Source: Combretum micranthum (taxonomy: Eukaryota > Streptophyta > Magnoliopsida > Myrtales > Combretaceae). From it: a DNA stretch of 64,000 bases. The notes beneath the pieces are model-generated. The model had not been told where the DNA came from, ran no database searches, and was given only the letters and a program-made list of their open reading frames with translations. The stretch covers positions 744,001-808,000 of the forward strand of contig JAMXBD010000013.1 of assembly GCA_024138025.1 (NCBI GenBank), given 5' to 3'. A program made the position numbers and the translations under genes. Shown one piece after another: positions 23,161 through 36,300 of this stretch; position 1 is the stretch's first letter; each line of letters opens with the position of its first letter.

Positions 23161-23213
23161 TCTTCTTTCTTCTTCTTCTTCTTCTTCTTCTTCTTCTTCT
23201 TCTTCTTCTTTTT
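23161..23213. repeat. (TTC)n microsatellite
   Basis: About 14 uninterrupted TTC units plus an impure start. On the minus strand it reads as an arginine run in a 66-codon frame, which is an artefact. Confidence 0.9.
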
Positions 23214-23579
23214 GGTGCATGAAGAAGAAGTGTGAGCCCTAAAATTTTCTTCTTCTTAGGAACAATGTATAAAATCATTATGTTTTGTAATAAGGTTCCT
23301 CATGTTGTTTAAAAATACTAAAGGCAAGATTTCATGTTTGAAATATTCTTGATTCAACTTGATAACGAGCTAGGTTTTCTCAAAAGCATGAACGTATTGA
23401 ATGTTAAGGACTTGAAAACACCCAACAACCCTAATCTACTCTACACATGAGAGGTGCACCAAATGGAGGTCAATAACACGCAAACTAAAAGACTTAAGCA
23501 CCTCACAAACACCTCAATCAACATAGTTTAAAGGATTTCTACAAGATCATAACGAGTTGTTTTAAGTAGGAGCCGCATG

Positions 23580-23830
23580 TCTAAGTAAGGCAATGACACA
23601 TGGAGCACTATAAGAGTGACACATGGAGCGTTATGGAAGTGATACATGGAGTGCCCCTAGAGTGACACATGGAGCAATACTTAAGCACCACATGGTTGAT
23701 GCTTAGAGCACCACTTGTCAAGCTTGGAAAGCGCCAAATGTCAAGTCAAGAAGCGGCCATATGTCAACTCCCTAAGAAGCCATATGTCATCATAAGAAGC
23801 CTTAGAAGAAACCCACAAAAGAAGAAGCTT
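23580..23830. repeat. Degenerate tandem array around GACACATGGAGC
   Basis: About ten imperfect copies of a 20-30-base unit built on (A/G)TGACACATGGAGC, then CCACATGG/CCATATGTCA variants. The spacing is irregular. Arrays of this kind occur within LTRs and untranslated parts of large plant retrotransposons. The 85-codon frame across it is repeat-derived. Confidence 0.55.
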
Positions 23831-25388
23831 GGAACCGTACATCACATGGAGCTTCCAAATGTCTTATCATTTAGCAATTCTAGAAGACAACATGATAGCT
23901 ACCTAGCCTATCCTATGGACATATAGCTTACCATAGAGGTACGTGAGTTCACATGGAGAAAACAATAAACAAACCTTCCCATTGCACATCCCCATAACCA
24001 TGAGCTCAAAGGAGGATGAATGAGCCACCATAAAATCATATCGTCTTATCATACAAATGAGTGTTCACACCATAACTTATCAAGCTTGTCTCCTAAATCC
24101 ATGGCAGCCATTACTAAAGATAGTAAGTAGACGTCTTGATCCCTAAGGGAGCCGCATCTTATCATGAGCACCTAAGTTTAGTAGCTTACCATTCAATTTT
24201 GAGGACAAGACCACCCTTAAGCTAAATAGCATGTGTGGTATTTGCAACTAGCTTTGTCATGTGCAAGACATCCCATGTGCAGTTAGAACTCCTAAACAAT
24301 AAGACAAGTTTGCCCTTAGCCACTTACATCAACCGTGCATGACCTTAAGCCCCATTAACCACATCATAAGACCTAAAGCTCTATAAATACAAGGAATGTC
24401 AATGTGGTCCCATCTTTTTCCCAAAATTGTGCGCCCTATACTCCATAAGATCTTAGTGATAGCAACATAATTTCAAAAACTCTAGCACTAGCAAGTTACT
24501 CCCACACACCCTGCCATATGCTACTCCACACACCCATAATCACAAGCTAGGAATGGCACACACATCAATCCTAGGATCAACATGCACCTGAGCTCCACAA
24601 GCAAAGGTAAGACATAGTTCAATTTGAATATCCTTAATCAAAATCATCAACTAACACAATCTACATCCTTTGTTTAAGATCTTGGAGATCTAAGGAGTAA
24701 GGTTAAAAACCTTAAGTTCCTCTTGAATTTAAGTTGATATCTTGAGAAATCATATTGTATAACACATGTTCAACATGCACTAGCATGGTCTACACATTTG
24801 ATTCCTATGTGAGCTTTAACGATCAAACATGAAGTGCACCAATAGGGGTACACGGCCGTGTAGGATGCTTAAGATATGTAGCCATATTTTGTTAGAGAAA
24901 ACATAGCACACAATTTGTTAAAGTAATATTCATCAAGCCATAACTATACATAAATATATATATGCGACCCTAGAACTTATCAAAGTTAGATTATTGAACT
25001 AAGTGAAAGTTATGTTTGATTATGCATGATGAATGTCACGGATCAAACCATAACATGAATGATACATGCATCGATTTCTTGTATTAAGGCAACCTATCTT
25101 ATAAAAGCATAAAAGCATGAATGATGAAGGTTAGATGCGTATAGGGTAATGAAGTTCGTTAACTCCATAAGTGATTTCAGGCGATACAAGTTCGTTTAAA
25201 TTCAAACAAACCTATGTTATGAGTCTAGCACCTATGAAACATCCACATGATTTAGGAGAACCAACAACAACTCCTTAACCACAAAATAAACTTATCTCCA
25301 AAACAAAAGAAACACGATGAAACTAGGAAATATGGAGAAAAGTAGCTATATAAGTTAAAGAATGAAGCATCTAGTGAATAACAATTTA
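23831..25388. other. Probable decayed retroelement sequence, unassigned
   Basis: More even base composition than the flanks. A promoter-like CTATAAATACAAGG word lies at about 24380-24394. It lies on the internal side of the minus-strand LTR that begins at 25411, so it may be the former 5' untranslated or gag part of that element. No gag or pol motif is readable. Confidence 0.35.
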
Positions 25389-25402
25389 GCTTTAAGAACC
25401 AA
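25389..25402 (-). other. Degenerate primer binding site
   Basis: GCTTTAAGAACCAA resembles the reverse complement of the tRNA-Met primer site (GCTCTGATACCAA). It lies 8 bases outside the LTR start at 25411, the right place for a minus-strand element. Confidence 0.4.
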
Positions 25403-25410
25403 TCTGATTC

Positions 25411-27165
25411 TGTAACACCCTAACTTAAAGGCATTACAACCTGCCATATGTCATTCTCTTTATAACAACACACCAATGCTAAGAAATTCTAAACCACAAA
25501 TAAATGATAATATGAATCTTTAAAACTCACATAAGGGGTACCTGTTTAAAGATACTATCAAAACTAAACCTTCAAATAACCTCGTTGGCATAAACCATAG
25601 CCAACAATAATCCAATTTATAATATAAAAGAAAACTTTTAAAACATCTTTAAACTCAAGAAAACATATAAATGATTAAGCTTTCATCTTAATCTAAATCC
25701 AATCCATGTATCCTAGACATCAGTAGGGTAATCTAATCTATTATCGACTTCCCTTTTATTAACATAGATATCATATTTAAAAGATCATAAATCATCTAAT
25801 CTGCTCCTGTTCTTGAAAATTGAAAGGAATGAGCAAAAAGCCAGTACGCTAAACCACATATAAATGCCTATACACACATAGCATATATAATCACGTGCAA
25901 CTATTTCTAATGCAATAAACACCATTTATTATCTGTAATTAGCCTACAAGCAACACAATTCGAAACCATATGCATCTAGTTCCAAATCTGGAGTAACTCA
26001 TGACTTCATAAAAAAACAAACATATAGAAAATAGATAATTATACATATATCAGTGTTGGGAATCTCCCACACACTCGCAGCCATATTGCCAAACCTAATC
26101 TACGAGAATCATCTCCAGATGCAACTCCACTCAGGAAAATGCCACACAAGATCATCGGATTGCCAGCGTTAGTATCACACTCTGCGTGGTCTTTACTAAC
26201 CACAGCCAATCATAAGCAAAAACAAATTAATAAGCCAGATAAAATTAGATAGATTTGATATTCAAACCCTACAGGACTACAACAAGCAAATCTAAACCTA
26301 CAAGCACAGACAACGAATAAGGTAAGGTCATACCTGAATCAACTTCAAGGAACACAAACTCCAAATCACCAATTCTCCATTAGAACACAACTCAAATTTA
26401 CCAAAATGATATTATAAACATAACAGCTTTTAATAGCATACACCATTATATAAACCTAACTGTATATATCATATAATATCCTAATCTAAATAGGAACATA
26501 AATCCGCACTTTTCTTCTCGACTGAAACATAAAATTCCTCTAAGGAACAGATTTTTCTCAACAAATCTCCTAAACCCTAGAATTCATTCAATCCAATTTC
26601 AGACTAAAAGTCAACAAAATTATTTCTATAATAACATAAAGGTTAGGAATATTCAACATTACCTAGAAATGATCCTTAATCTTCTTGATTCTTCAAATCT
26701 AGATCTCCCAATCAAGATAGGTCTCTCTTCAATTTCCCCTTCAAATCTAATTACAAACTCTAAAGAAAAGATATATTCCTTTGAAATCTAAAGACAAGGA
26801 AGAGATCACTTACCTTAGTTTGGATTCCTCAAACTCTTATGGTTACTAGAAGACTTTTAGAGAGGATTTTCTAGGATTAGAGATGATTTTGGAGAAGGGG
26901 GAAGCCCAGTTCATATAAAAGATAAGGAATAACTCTTCATCTTTAATAACGTCTCTTCATCTTTAATGACATCTCTTCATCTTTAATGACGTCTTTATCT
27001 TTAATAATGATGTCTCTTCATCTTCATTCTCACCTCTAATAACCGATAAAACAAAACAAAAAAAAAATTAAAATTTAAGATTAACCATAAAACTCTCTTA
27101 TTTTATATCAAATGACATCTTTGCTCTTCAATATAAAATATTTATTTATATATTATAGATTCCTT
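25411..27165 (-). repeat. Minus-strand Ty3/gypsy LTR (same family as 45884-48002)
   Basis: Starts TGTAACACCCTAACTTAAAGGC followed by ATTACAACCTGCCATATG. This matches the reverse complement of the end of the chromovirus LTR at 48002 and the start of the solo LTR at 61533. Interior landmarks are shared too: ATACATATAT(C/T)(A/G)GT followed by CCCACACAC (26041-26075), and ATCACTTACCT (26805). The inner boundary near 27165 (...TATATATTATA) is approximate because the expected TTACA end is eroded. A degenerate primer site outside 25411 suggests it is a 5' LTR whose element has decayed. Confidence 0.6.
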
Positions 27166-28490
27166 GGGAAAAACGGAAAAACACGTGTAACCTATAAAGT
27201 ATAGAATTAGAGATCTAAAAAGTAGACGAAGCGAGCTTTCCAAGCCTATTTATTTGTAGAAATCCGAGTTGAAACGAGAAAGTTATGATAAAAACAAGAT
27301 TTCGTTGTATCTTTGGGAATCCGAATTTATGTGGGATGGATTTCCTATCATAATCTATTTAAAACATCAAAATAAGATAAGAACTAGGTAGAAGGCTTTG
27401 AGAGCTTCGAAATGACTACTCATACGTTAAAAACATAATAGAAAAGAGCAAATGGCAATAAAATAGTAAAAATGAAATTCAATCATATAAGTATTGCTAT
27501 GTCTAGTATCCAATCCATGTTCAGTAAAAAACATGTTCTTGTTATTTCAATAGGATCTTTAGAGTCGTCTTTAGATTTTCCCCTCAATTACTACGACGGT
27601 GAAGGAAATAGATCGGTGAGTAACTCTGATCGATCATACAGTACGTATTTGTAGCATTAGTGCACTTCAATAATCAAGAAAGAACTGTTGTTTGAATGGG
27701 AAAATGGGTTAATGCGTGTTGTTTGATTATATTTATGTTGAAACAGCATGTTAATGAATCATAATAATGTTGTTTGGAAATGATTGGGTGAATTATGTTA
27801 TGAGCTATCTGGTATTGTCGGTCACCTATGAATAGAATAATAACTATTGAGACCTTTAAATAAATTGTCATGCATAGCATACTGGCATCACTGCATGAAA
27901 GTGCGATAGCTCGCTATGTTTTAGCATTTTAATCTCTAGTAATGCATCTGGCATTCTAGATAACATTTTCCTAATTTACACAGGAGTACCTTTGTTTCAT
28001 TCTGTTCCATGAGAACTTAGTGGCATCAAAAGGAATGTCGCACATGGTATCGATAAGAAGTGATGATTAGTTAATGGTGTTTCTAAGTTCCAAAATTTTG
28101 AAATATTAACGTTTTGAATTATTTTATGGTACCTTTCTATCTTGGTTCTTAGATTCTCCTGAGCGATACGGATCATTTATGGTATAGTTCCTTTAACCTT
28201 TATGAGAGGGCATAAATCTTCATCCTGCTTAGATTCCAGTTGTCTAAGCTTATAGTTGCTCATATGTTTTATTGTTGCATTGCATATGTTTGATAAATCA
28301 CTTGTTTATTGCATGATGTGTGATATAATCTGGTACATCACTGAGTCGTAGTATTGCTCACACTCTCATAGATTTTTCAAGATACGTTTGAGGCCTTGGC
28401 TAGTTCCATCAAGGAGTTTTTCTCTAGTAGCAGTCAAGATCTAGCAATAGAATTGGAGTCCTATATAAAAATTTCGTTTATTTATCCCCT
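27166..28490. repeat. LTR-like fragment related to 49590-50470
   Basis: From about 27590 the sequence tracks 49590-50470 in the same order: GGTGAGTAACTC, CTCT(A/G)GTAATGC, TTACCTTTGTT, a TGGTATCG(A/T) block, GAGAGGGC(A/G)TAAATC, GCTCACACTC, and GAGG/CGAGGCTAGTTNCATC near the end. These look like two diverged copies of one gypsy LTR. This copy lacks the CATGACA terminus seen at 50765. The part at 27166-27590 is not assigned. Confidence 0.5.
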
Positions 28491-28634
28491 TGTAGGGATT
28501 GAAAATCAGTGATCGAAATGGCCAAGTCCTAGTTGTCCACTTTGTAGGGATTGAAAATCAGTGATCAAAATGGCCAAGTCCTAGTTATCCACTTTGTAGG
28601 GATTGAAAATCAATGATCGAAATGGTCTAATGGG
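28491..28634. repeat. 52-bp tandem repeat, 2.8 copies
   Basis: Units begin at 28491, 28543 and 28595 with TGTAGGGATTGAAAATCA and contain GATC(G/A)AAATGG and CCAAGTCCTAGTT. Copies differ at only a few bases, so the duplication is fairly recent. It ends about 36 bases before the copia 5' LTR. Confidence 0.85.
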
Positions 28635-28674
28635 TTTTGTAACTCCTTTCAAATCAAAAGTTATGTTTATTTAA

Positions 28675-29090
28675 TGTGAAGTTATACATGCCACACCCAC
28701 GTCATGGCCCATTCCTTAAGTTGATGCCATCACAGTCGATGACATTGTCTATAACACACCCGTACCCAGTGTTGATGCAATTACAGCCAATAGAACTATC
28801 TATAATACACCCATGGGTTGGCATTAATTAAATAGGATACATATGTGCATATTCTAAGTCAAGTTAAAGTCCTAGTTAGCGGTAGTTAGTTACTACTCTA
28901 GAATATCATATAAATAGTAGGTAGATATTTTTTTGGAGATATAACAAAATATGCTCTGTAACAAGCTTTCTTCTTAAATAGAGCTTATTGATTACTCTTT
29001 GTCAAATTTTCTTCAATGGAGGAAGTTGTTCCTTTCTACTACTAGATTCTTGTTAACACATGCATAGTAAAGGTTCCTCCACATTTCTCA
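28675..29090 (+). repeat. 5' LTR of copia element
   Basis: TGTGAAGTTATACATG...TTTCTCA. Aligns along its length with 36993-37405, sharing words such as GATGCAATTACAG, TCTTCTTAAATAGAGCTTAT, and GCACATGCATAGTAAAGGTTCCTC-type ends with scattered substitutions. Confidence 0.9.
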
Positions 29091-29102
29091 TGGTATTAAA
29101 GC
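29091..29102 (+). other. Primer binding site of copia element
   Basis: TGGTATTAAAGC directly abuts the LTR end and matches the tRNA-iMet primer sequence except at two positions. Confidence 0.75.
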
Positions 29103-29167
29103 TATGGTAACAATCTCGTTTACTTTCTTTGTTGTTTTCTTTCTAAATAGCTCATTCATGAATAGAT

Positions 29168-29812
29168 ATGGATGAATCCATGAATGTTGATTCTTTGTAT
29201 ATTTTTGGATTAGATAATCCAGGAATGATTATAGGTAACAAAGTTTTTAATGGTTCTAACTACTTAACATGGAGTCACTCAATTCAAATGGTCTTTGGAG
29301 CCAAACTTAAGCTAAGGTTTATACATGTCAATATACCTAAACCTAAGGAAAATATTAGTTAACTATGAAAAATGGACAAGATGTAATTACATGGTACATT
29401 GCTGGTTGTTAAGTTAAATGGTTAGTGAATTGTTGCAAAGTTTTCTTTATGCACAACCATCTTTCGAACTTTAAAAAGAAACTAGTGATCAATATGGATA
29501 GACGAATGGACCATCAATTTTTCAATTACAGCATGAAATTTCTAACATTAGATAAGGAAATCAAACTTTCTCAGCCTATGATACTAGATTGAAACATTGT
29601 TAGGAGTAATTACAATCATTAAATCCTAATCTGGTTTGTTTATGTGGTCAACTGAACTATTATACATGTGATTTAAAGGATAGGTTGATTGAATTTAAGT
29701 CTTAAGGGAAGCTTATGCAGTTTCTTATGGGCTTGTCTAATGTTTTTGAATAGTTTGCAACTAAATACTGTTAATTAACCCATTACCATTGGTCAATCAA
29801 GGTTTCTACTTC
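29168..29812 (+). pseudogene. Copia gag, N-terminal part, interrupted
   Basis: The ATG at 29168 opens MDESMNVDSLYIFGLDNPGM, then the copia gag signature 'NGSNYLTWSHSIQMVFGAKLK' and 'IPKPKEN', ending at a stop at 29360. Similarity continues out of frame ('LMQFLMGLSNVFEQFATKY' near 29720) up to the inserted LTR at 29813. Gag packages the element RNA in cytoplasmic particles. Several stops show it is inactive. Confidence 0.75.
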
Positions 29813-32444
29813 TGTCATGGCCTAAACGGTACTCTAAATATGATAGTCCACCACATATAATATTATAGCTTAGGAATGACTACTTTAGTCATACAAAAGG
29901 TTCGACATCATGTGCAAGCATACTTTCATGATAATAGGAGACGTTGATGGACTTAAGTAATTTAAGAAGATAGCAATATAATAGCATACAAGAATTTCTA
30001 AGCATAATTTATATAACCTCAAAGGATGAAAGTCTTACAACTCAAAGGGGCATATCCCGTCAAAGTCTTAAAGGTTACAAACCATCAAGTCTTTCAAAAG
30101 TAAACAAATCTAACTCAAAGATCTAAAGAAACTAAGAGATTTCTATGAAGACTACTACCAAAATTTTCTAGTAAACTTCCTTCAAAAGCTCCCCAATTTT
30201 TTTTTACATTACTTGGGGCGAGATCTCTTTAGGATACACACAAAGGTATTCCTATGTCAAAAGAAATCTAAAGGGGAATAAGCATAACTTACTTAGTAAG
30301 TAAATTCCTGCGATAATATACCTATACATAAATATAATCAATCAAGTTTGTTAGTCAAGCATATGCAGTGCACATCCATATAATTAACAAATACGTATAA
30401 TTATTCATAAACCACATGTAGAATGGATTTGTGCCCTCTATATCAAGTGTTAAGGAATGCTATGAAATTTACAGGCTTATACGACCATCAAATTTTAGTA
30501 GACTTTTCAGTTCCTACCAACTACCATTACTAGACTCCAAGCTTCTTACCTAACATAGCTCCTCCATGAAGCCATATTCCCTAAACAAAATAGTTTCTCA
30601 TGCTGGAGCAGGGCACCTTGCCCATCCGATCCCACGCGTAAAAGTAGTAGCAAAAATAAATGTCATTCAACATCATGTCATGCATGAGCAATTAACTTCC
30701 GACCGAGTTAATTTCCATTTTAAAGGTAACCATCAACATGTTCACATACATAATAACATGATAAAGGAAACACAATGTGTTAATCAACAATTCAAGTTTC
30801 GATGTACTTATCTTTCATTTATCAAGCACGATGAAATATAAGTATAATCCCATGATGATCCCACATGCGATTCCAATTTTTTTATATTTTCTTTATGCTC
30901 TAGTGCTCTATTCTACAAGCACATAGAATACGTAAAGCAATGGAGGTAAAACTACTCGGCCATTGGAAAAGATACTCCTAACAAAATAATCTTCGAAAAA
31001 GGGCACATCGTGGTCTTTATCACCTAAACAAAAGAAATACCTCGAATGAGTATTTCATACTAGCCTTACTTGAAGTTCTATTCTAGGAACTAATTTTTGG
31101 TATATTTTTTTGTTACTAAGTTTCACCTTAAAACGAACATAACTAACTCATTTTAGCTCCGATTTTCACATATGAGTGATCTATTTTTACCTATTTTGGA
31201 TGCTCTATGCATGTCTAATGTTATTTCAAACATTTAAGATCATTTAGATCTCACAATCCCTAAGGTCAGATTACGCCCAGGTATATAATTATGCTCATTT
31301 TGACACTTTTTGCAAGTTTAATTTTTCATACTCTCTAAGGCATGTATTTTTATTATTTCTATATTTTAAAAATAATTGTAAACTCAATAACTCATTATAC
31401 ATGAATGATTCTAGTGATATTGCTCAAAATATAATTTCTACCGAATGGCCTTTATAATAATTTAGGAAACTTAAGCTTATAGAAAATAAACCTTGAAAAC
31501 TCATAGTAAAATTTTTATTTCTTAATACTCTCAAATAGGTGATTCAAACTTAAATTATAGTGTTATACTTTGTTTTGTAAATTTTGGTTCAATTTTTGTT
31601 TGAAAACTCATTTCTCAAAACGTCAATTTTATGGTCTTTCAAGCAAAGAATTTTAAGCTGTAAAAATTTCAAAATCTTATGTTTATATCTCGGCATTTTT
31701 AAGAAAATAAAAAATTGATTTATTTTTCATTTTTTTTTTGGTGAACAATTCTTTCTCATGCATTGAAAGTGCATTTTGAAAGAAAATTATTTTACATAAG
31801 AAAGAAGTGTCAATACATGGGTTCAAAAATTTATTTTGGTATTGATATCACTATGAGTCTTTCATGTACATGAACACATAATCATGGGAGTCTTAGCTAA
31901 TAATCAAGGCTCTTTGAGACTTAAAATAATTGAATCACCATGTAAAATAAATGAAACAAAACAAGATGAAATAAAATAAAGTGAGAATCTTAATTTTAGG
32001 CAAGGCTCCCCGAGGCTTAAAATAATCCAGTCTTTTTGGACTTGAATATTTACAAGTCCAAAACTAGAAATAGACTAGCCTTACTATGACTTGAAATGGA
32101 CAAATCTAAGGCATGAAAATAAATTACTTGCAAGTAAAGAACATAAATAAAACAAGTTAGATTAGTGAGCCACATGGTCTAAAGAATATATATATATATA
32201 TATATGTACTTATACATATAAATACTTATATAAAAGTTAGATTAATCAACATAGATATAAATGAATATAATGATAAACAAAGTTTGATTCATGTATGATG
32301 TTCATGCACATCCATCCTTAGCTTTTGAGCACATAGGGAAAATTTTCTTTAGGTCTTTGCCTGAATACTTGTATGATCATAATATAAAATAAGTGTATAG
32401 AGATTTCACCTAAACAAGTTCAAATGAAGTTGTGTGCATGTTGG

Positions 32445-32483
<39 letters not shown>

Positions 32484-33370
32484 GGGAGGGGAGTGGAGGG
32501 GGTGGTGTTGGGGTTGTGTGTGTGTGGTGGGTGAGACGGGCGAGAGTGGGGCTACTGGGTATCTGTGGAGGATGTCGGCTTTCATGAGGAAGAGAGGGGA
32601 GGAAGAGATAAATTTTTTAAGAGAAAAGTGAGAGTATTGAGAGTGAAAAGTGAAGTTGTAAAGTGAAAATGAGAAGGAATATATGGGTATTTATAGGGAG
32701 AAAATGAGTGAATTAAAATATAAAAAAAATTGAAAAAGATTATAAAATAGAAGGGGGAGAGAGGGGCCAGCGTAATTTAGAGCAGGGGGAGAAAGAGAGA
32801 GAGAGGAAAAGAAAGGAAAGAAAAGATTAAATGTTATGAAGTATGATAGATTAGATGTAGTGTAAGAGTAGTTTAAGTTGTTATAAGATTAGGTTTGAAA
32901 GAATAGGGACAAAAGTGATAGAAATGAATAGTAATTGAAATAACAAAATGTTTACCGGTAGAAAGTAAAATACGTGCATAAGTGCTATAACTGACATTTT
33001 TATGAGCTGATAAAGTTTTATTTGATATTATAAAGATAATTCAATATTATTCTATTGTTAATTTTTTGTCGGATTATTTTGTCTTGATTTACGTCTCAAT
33101 AATTAGATATGGAAGCCGTTATCAAAAAAGGTCCAGAAAGTTAAGGTTTCCAAAACTCCTATCGTTTTAAGGTATAGACCTTATATCAACTTATTCTTAG
33201 GCTTTCCGTAACTTATTTAACTCATCTAATATTTTAGAGTCTTAGAATATATCTAATCGAGTCTATAGTTTCTAGAGTTTAGAGTTGACTCAGTTTAACT
33301 TTGGGTTCTAATTCCAATATCAACTCTTGCGTTATACTTATAAGGTTACTGTAAAACCTAGAGGTTTACA
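29813..33370 (-). mobile_element. 3.56-kb solo LTR-like insertion inside the copia gag
   Basis: Bounded by TGTCATGGCC at 29813 and TTTACA at 33370, with 5-bp flanks ACTTC (29808-29812) and ACTTT (33371-33375), one mismatch. Copia gag resumes right after it, so it is a clean insertion. On the minus strand, a CTATAAATACCC promoter-like word (about 32687-32698 reversed) is followed by pyrimidine-rich leader sequence, as in an LTR. The minus-strand end GGCCATGACA resembles the LTR terminus GGGGCATGACA at 50765, so it is probably a gypsy-type solo LTR. No coding sequence: the frames at 30566-30841 and 32434-32631 are chance. It contains a (TG)n microsatellite at 32444-32476. Confidence 0.65.
32444..32476. 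repeat. (GT)n microsatellite with G-rich tail
   Basis: About 16 GT units followed by a G-rich block to about 32530 containing several GGG/GGGG runs that could form a quadruplex. It lies inside the solo LTR. Confidence 0.85.
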
Positions 33371-36300
33371 ACTTTGTATTACAAGTGGAGAAACAAAAAC
33401 AAGTATCGAATTTGATCTCAGGTGATAAAAATATGTCAGTGCTCTTTGTAAGTAGATGTGGTTCTAAATCATTTGGAAATAATTGACAAGATTTCAATAG
33501 GGAGAAGTTGCATTCTAAACATTGCAATTATAATCGAAATTTAATAGAAACTTATTTCGAGTTGATTGGTTATCCTGAGTGTTACAAAGGGAAGAAAGAC
33601 GTCAAGAAGATGTGAAATCTAATCATGCTATGACTTCTTTTTCTAGTGAATAGGTGCAACATTATATTTTTCTAGGAACTCCTCTTGATTATGTTGATGA
33701 ATGTCCTACTACGGATGCGGTTAATCTACAATTTTTATAGACACTATATAAAAATATTGTTAAGATGATGAAAGAAACATTAGCTTCAAGAAGTTTTGGA
33801 TGAGTCCATGATGTAGAAATACAATTTGCATGTACCTATACTTCATATGCTCATTTAGTTATTTCAAATATTAAAAATAGTTCTTGGATTGTAGATACAG
33901 GAGCTAGTGACCACATGATACCTTTTGTTGATCTTTTCCATACTAAAATACAATTACCTAGACCTATTGTTATTCAACTACCAAATGATGCAAATAAATC
34001 AGTGCATTTCATTGGTTTCGTTTAGATTTCTCCCAAATTGACTCTTCAAGGTGTTCTTTACATTCTTGATTTCAAACACAATCTCCTTTTAGTTCCAAGA
34101 CTTTTGTCAAACCTTTCAATAATTGCAATTATTGCTAGTACTTCTTACTCATTTCAGGACCTTAGAACACATGAGCAAATAACTACTACACAAGCAACTT
34201 ATAGATTGTATGTCTCAGAGATAGAGCCACTTAAATGTACTCTCAGCCTTATTCTTCTAGTTCTAATGTCATGTCCAATAAACTTTGTTCTAATCTTCAC
34301 TTGTTTCATGAAAAATTAGGTCACACTTCTTTGTCAAAGGTTCAATGTTTGCCTTGTTGTAAACACTTTGATTTCTGAAATTCTCTTTGTGAAACATGTC
34401 AAATTGCCAAAATTCATCATAAAGTTAATATAAATCTGGTTTCGCTTTTGAATTGGTTCATTTGGATTTATGGGGTCTATATCCAATTGCTACGAGAAGA
34501 TGATAGCACTATTTTCTAACCATGATGGATGATTCTACAAGAGGAACTTGGACATACTTATTGGCATATATGTCACAAGTATGTCAAACTATACAAAGCT
34601 TGCTTGCTTTTGTTCAAAATCATTTTAATGCATGTCTTAAATTTGTTAAAAGTGATAATAGTGCTAAGTTCATATCTAAGGATTGTAAGTTCTTATTTTC
34701 ATCTTGGCTCCATACACTCCACAACAAAATGGGAGGGTAGAGTGTAAACATGAACATGTTATTGAGACTTCAAGAGCTCCACAAATGCCTATGTCGTTAT
34801 TGGATTAGACAACTCCTTATGAAAGACTTTTTCGTCACATATCAAATTTGTAATCATCTCTATATGTTTGGTTGTCGATGCTTTGCTATTGATTTTCATC
34901 CAAATAAAGAAAAGTTTAATCCTAAAGGTGTTCAATGCATCTTCTTGGGATTTCCTCTTAGATAAAAAGCATTCAAGGTTTATAGTTTGAATGAAAAGAA
35001 GACCCATTAGTAGGTATTGAATATTTTTTAAGATCATTTTCCTTTCAAGAAACCAGGTGCACATTCACTAGATGGTTCTATATTATCTGATTTTCCTACT
35101 TCCTTTTATACTCCATGTGTTTCTTTTGATGCATCACCTTCTTATTCTTCATTCAATGTTATTCCTTCTTCTTATGTTGATTATGATCCTTTTAGTTCTT
35201 TGATCTGTCCTCTTACTAATTCTCCATAAATAGTCTCTTCTTGTTGACACCATGCCTCATTCCTTTCCTTTAGCTAAGCACTGTCTAAGCCACCTAATGG
35301 TTTTCACGACTATGTATACACTTTACATCAAATAACTTCCTCTAGTCATTATGTTTTTTCTTCACCCATTTCCTCTTCTTTGCTTAAATACCTTTTATTT
35401 TCTTTATCCACTTTTGTTCTTACCCTATTGATTATGTGGCTTAGTAGCATATGTTTTCTTAACCAAGGAGCCATCTACTTCTATCAAACTTCTAAAGATG
35501 AGAAATGGGTAGCGGCCATACATAAAGAGTTTGATGCTCTTGAACATAATAATTCATGGGAACTAATTCCTTTACCCATAGTTAAACATGTTATAGGATG
35601 TAAATAGGTGCACAAAATTAAATATAATGTTGATGGTGTTGTAAAGCTCGTTTAGTGGCTAAAGGGTATCCTTAATTAGAAGGGGAGGATTATCATAACA
35701 CATTTTCTCCAATTTCTCATTTAGCCACTAATCAAATTCTTTTAGCTGTTGTTGTTGTTCTTGGTTGGCCTCTTTTTTTAGGTTGACATCAACAATGCCT
35801 TTTTACATGGCTATCTTGATGAAGAAATTTATATGTTGCCTCCTGCTGGATATTCTAAAGCTTAACCAAGTCAAGTTTGTTGTTTATGAAAGTCCTTATA
35901 TGGGCTATAGCAAGCTTCACATCAACAAAATTTGGAGATTTACAAATTCCTAATTCAGCATTTCATCAGTCTAGTTATGATTATTCCCTCTTTACTCTCT
36001 CTAATGTGACTGATTTCCCTGTGGTTCTTTTGTATGTTGATGATATGTAGTTGACAAGCACAAATTTGATAGCCATATTGGAGTTAAAGGCTCAGTTAAG
36101 TGATGCTTTTACTATTAAAGATCTTGGTGAGAAGCGATTCTATTTTGGTTTAGAAATTTGTCATACTCCTCAAGGGATTCATCTAAATCAACATAAGTTC
36201 CTTAATGATATACTTTCTGACACTAGCTTATCAGTTTCTAAACTTGTAGTTCATCCTTTTCCTTGTGGTTTCGAGCTTTATGATGATACTGGTGCATTGT

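Noticed and set aside
23078..23278. 66-codon minus frame with an arginine run
   Set aside because: Artefact of translating a TTC microsatellite.
28491..28634. Repeats read as a CRISPR-like array
   Set aside because: Contiguous 52-bp tandem units without spacers in a plant nuclear context; an ordinary minisatellite.
32434..32631. Frame with Val-Cys repeats
   Set aside because: Translation of the GT microsatellite and the G-rich sequence after it.
34789..35064. 91-codon minus frame and similar antisense frames inside retroelements
   Set aside because: Shadows of the copia and gypsy coding strands with no independent signature.
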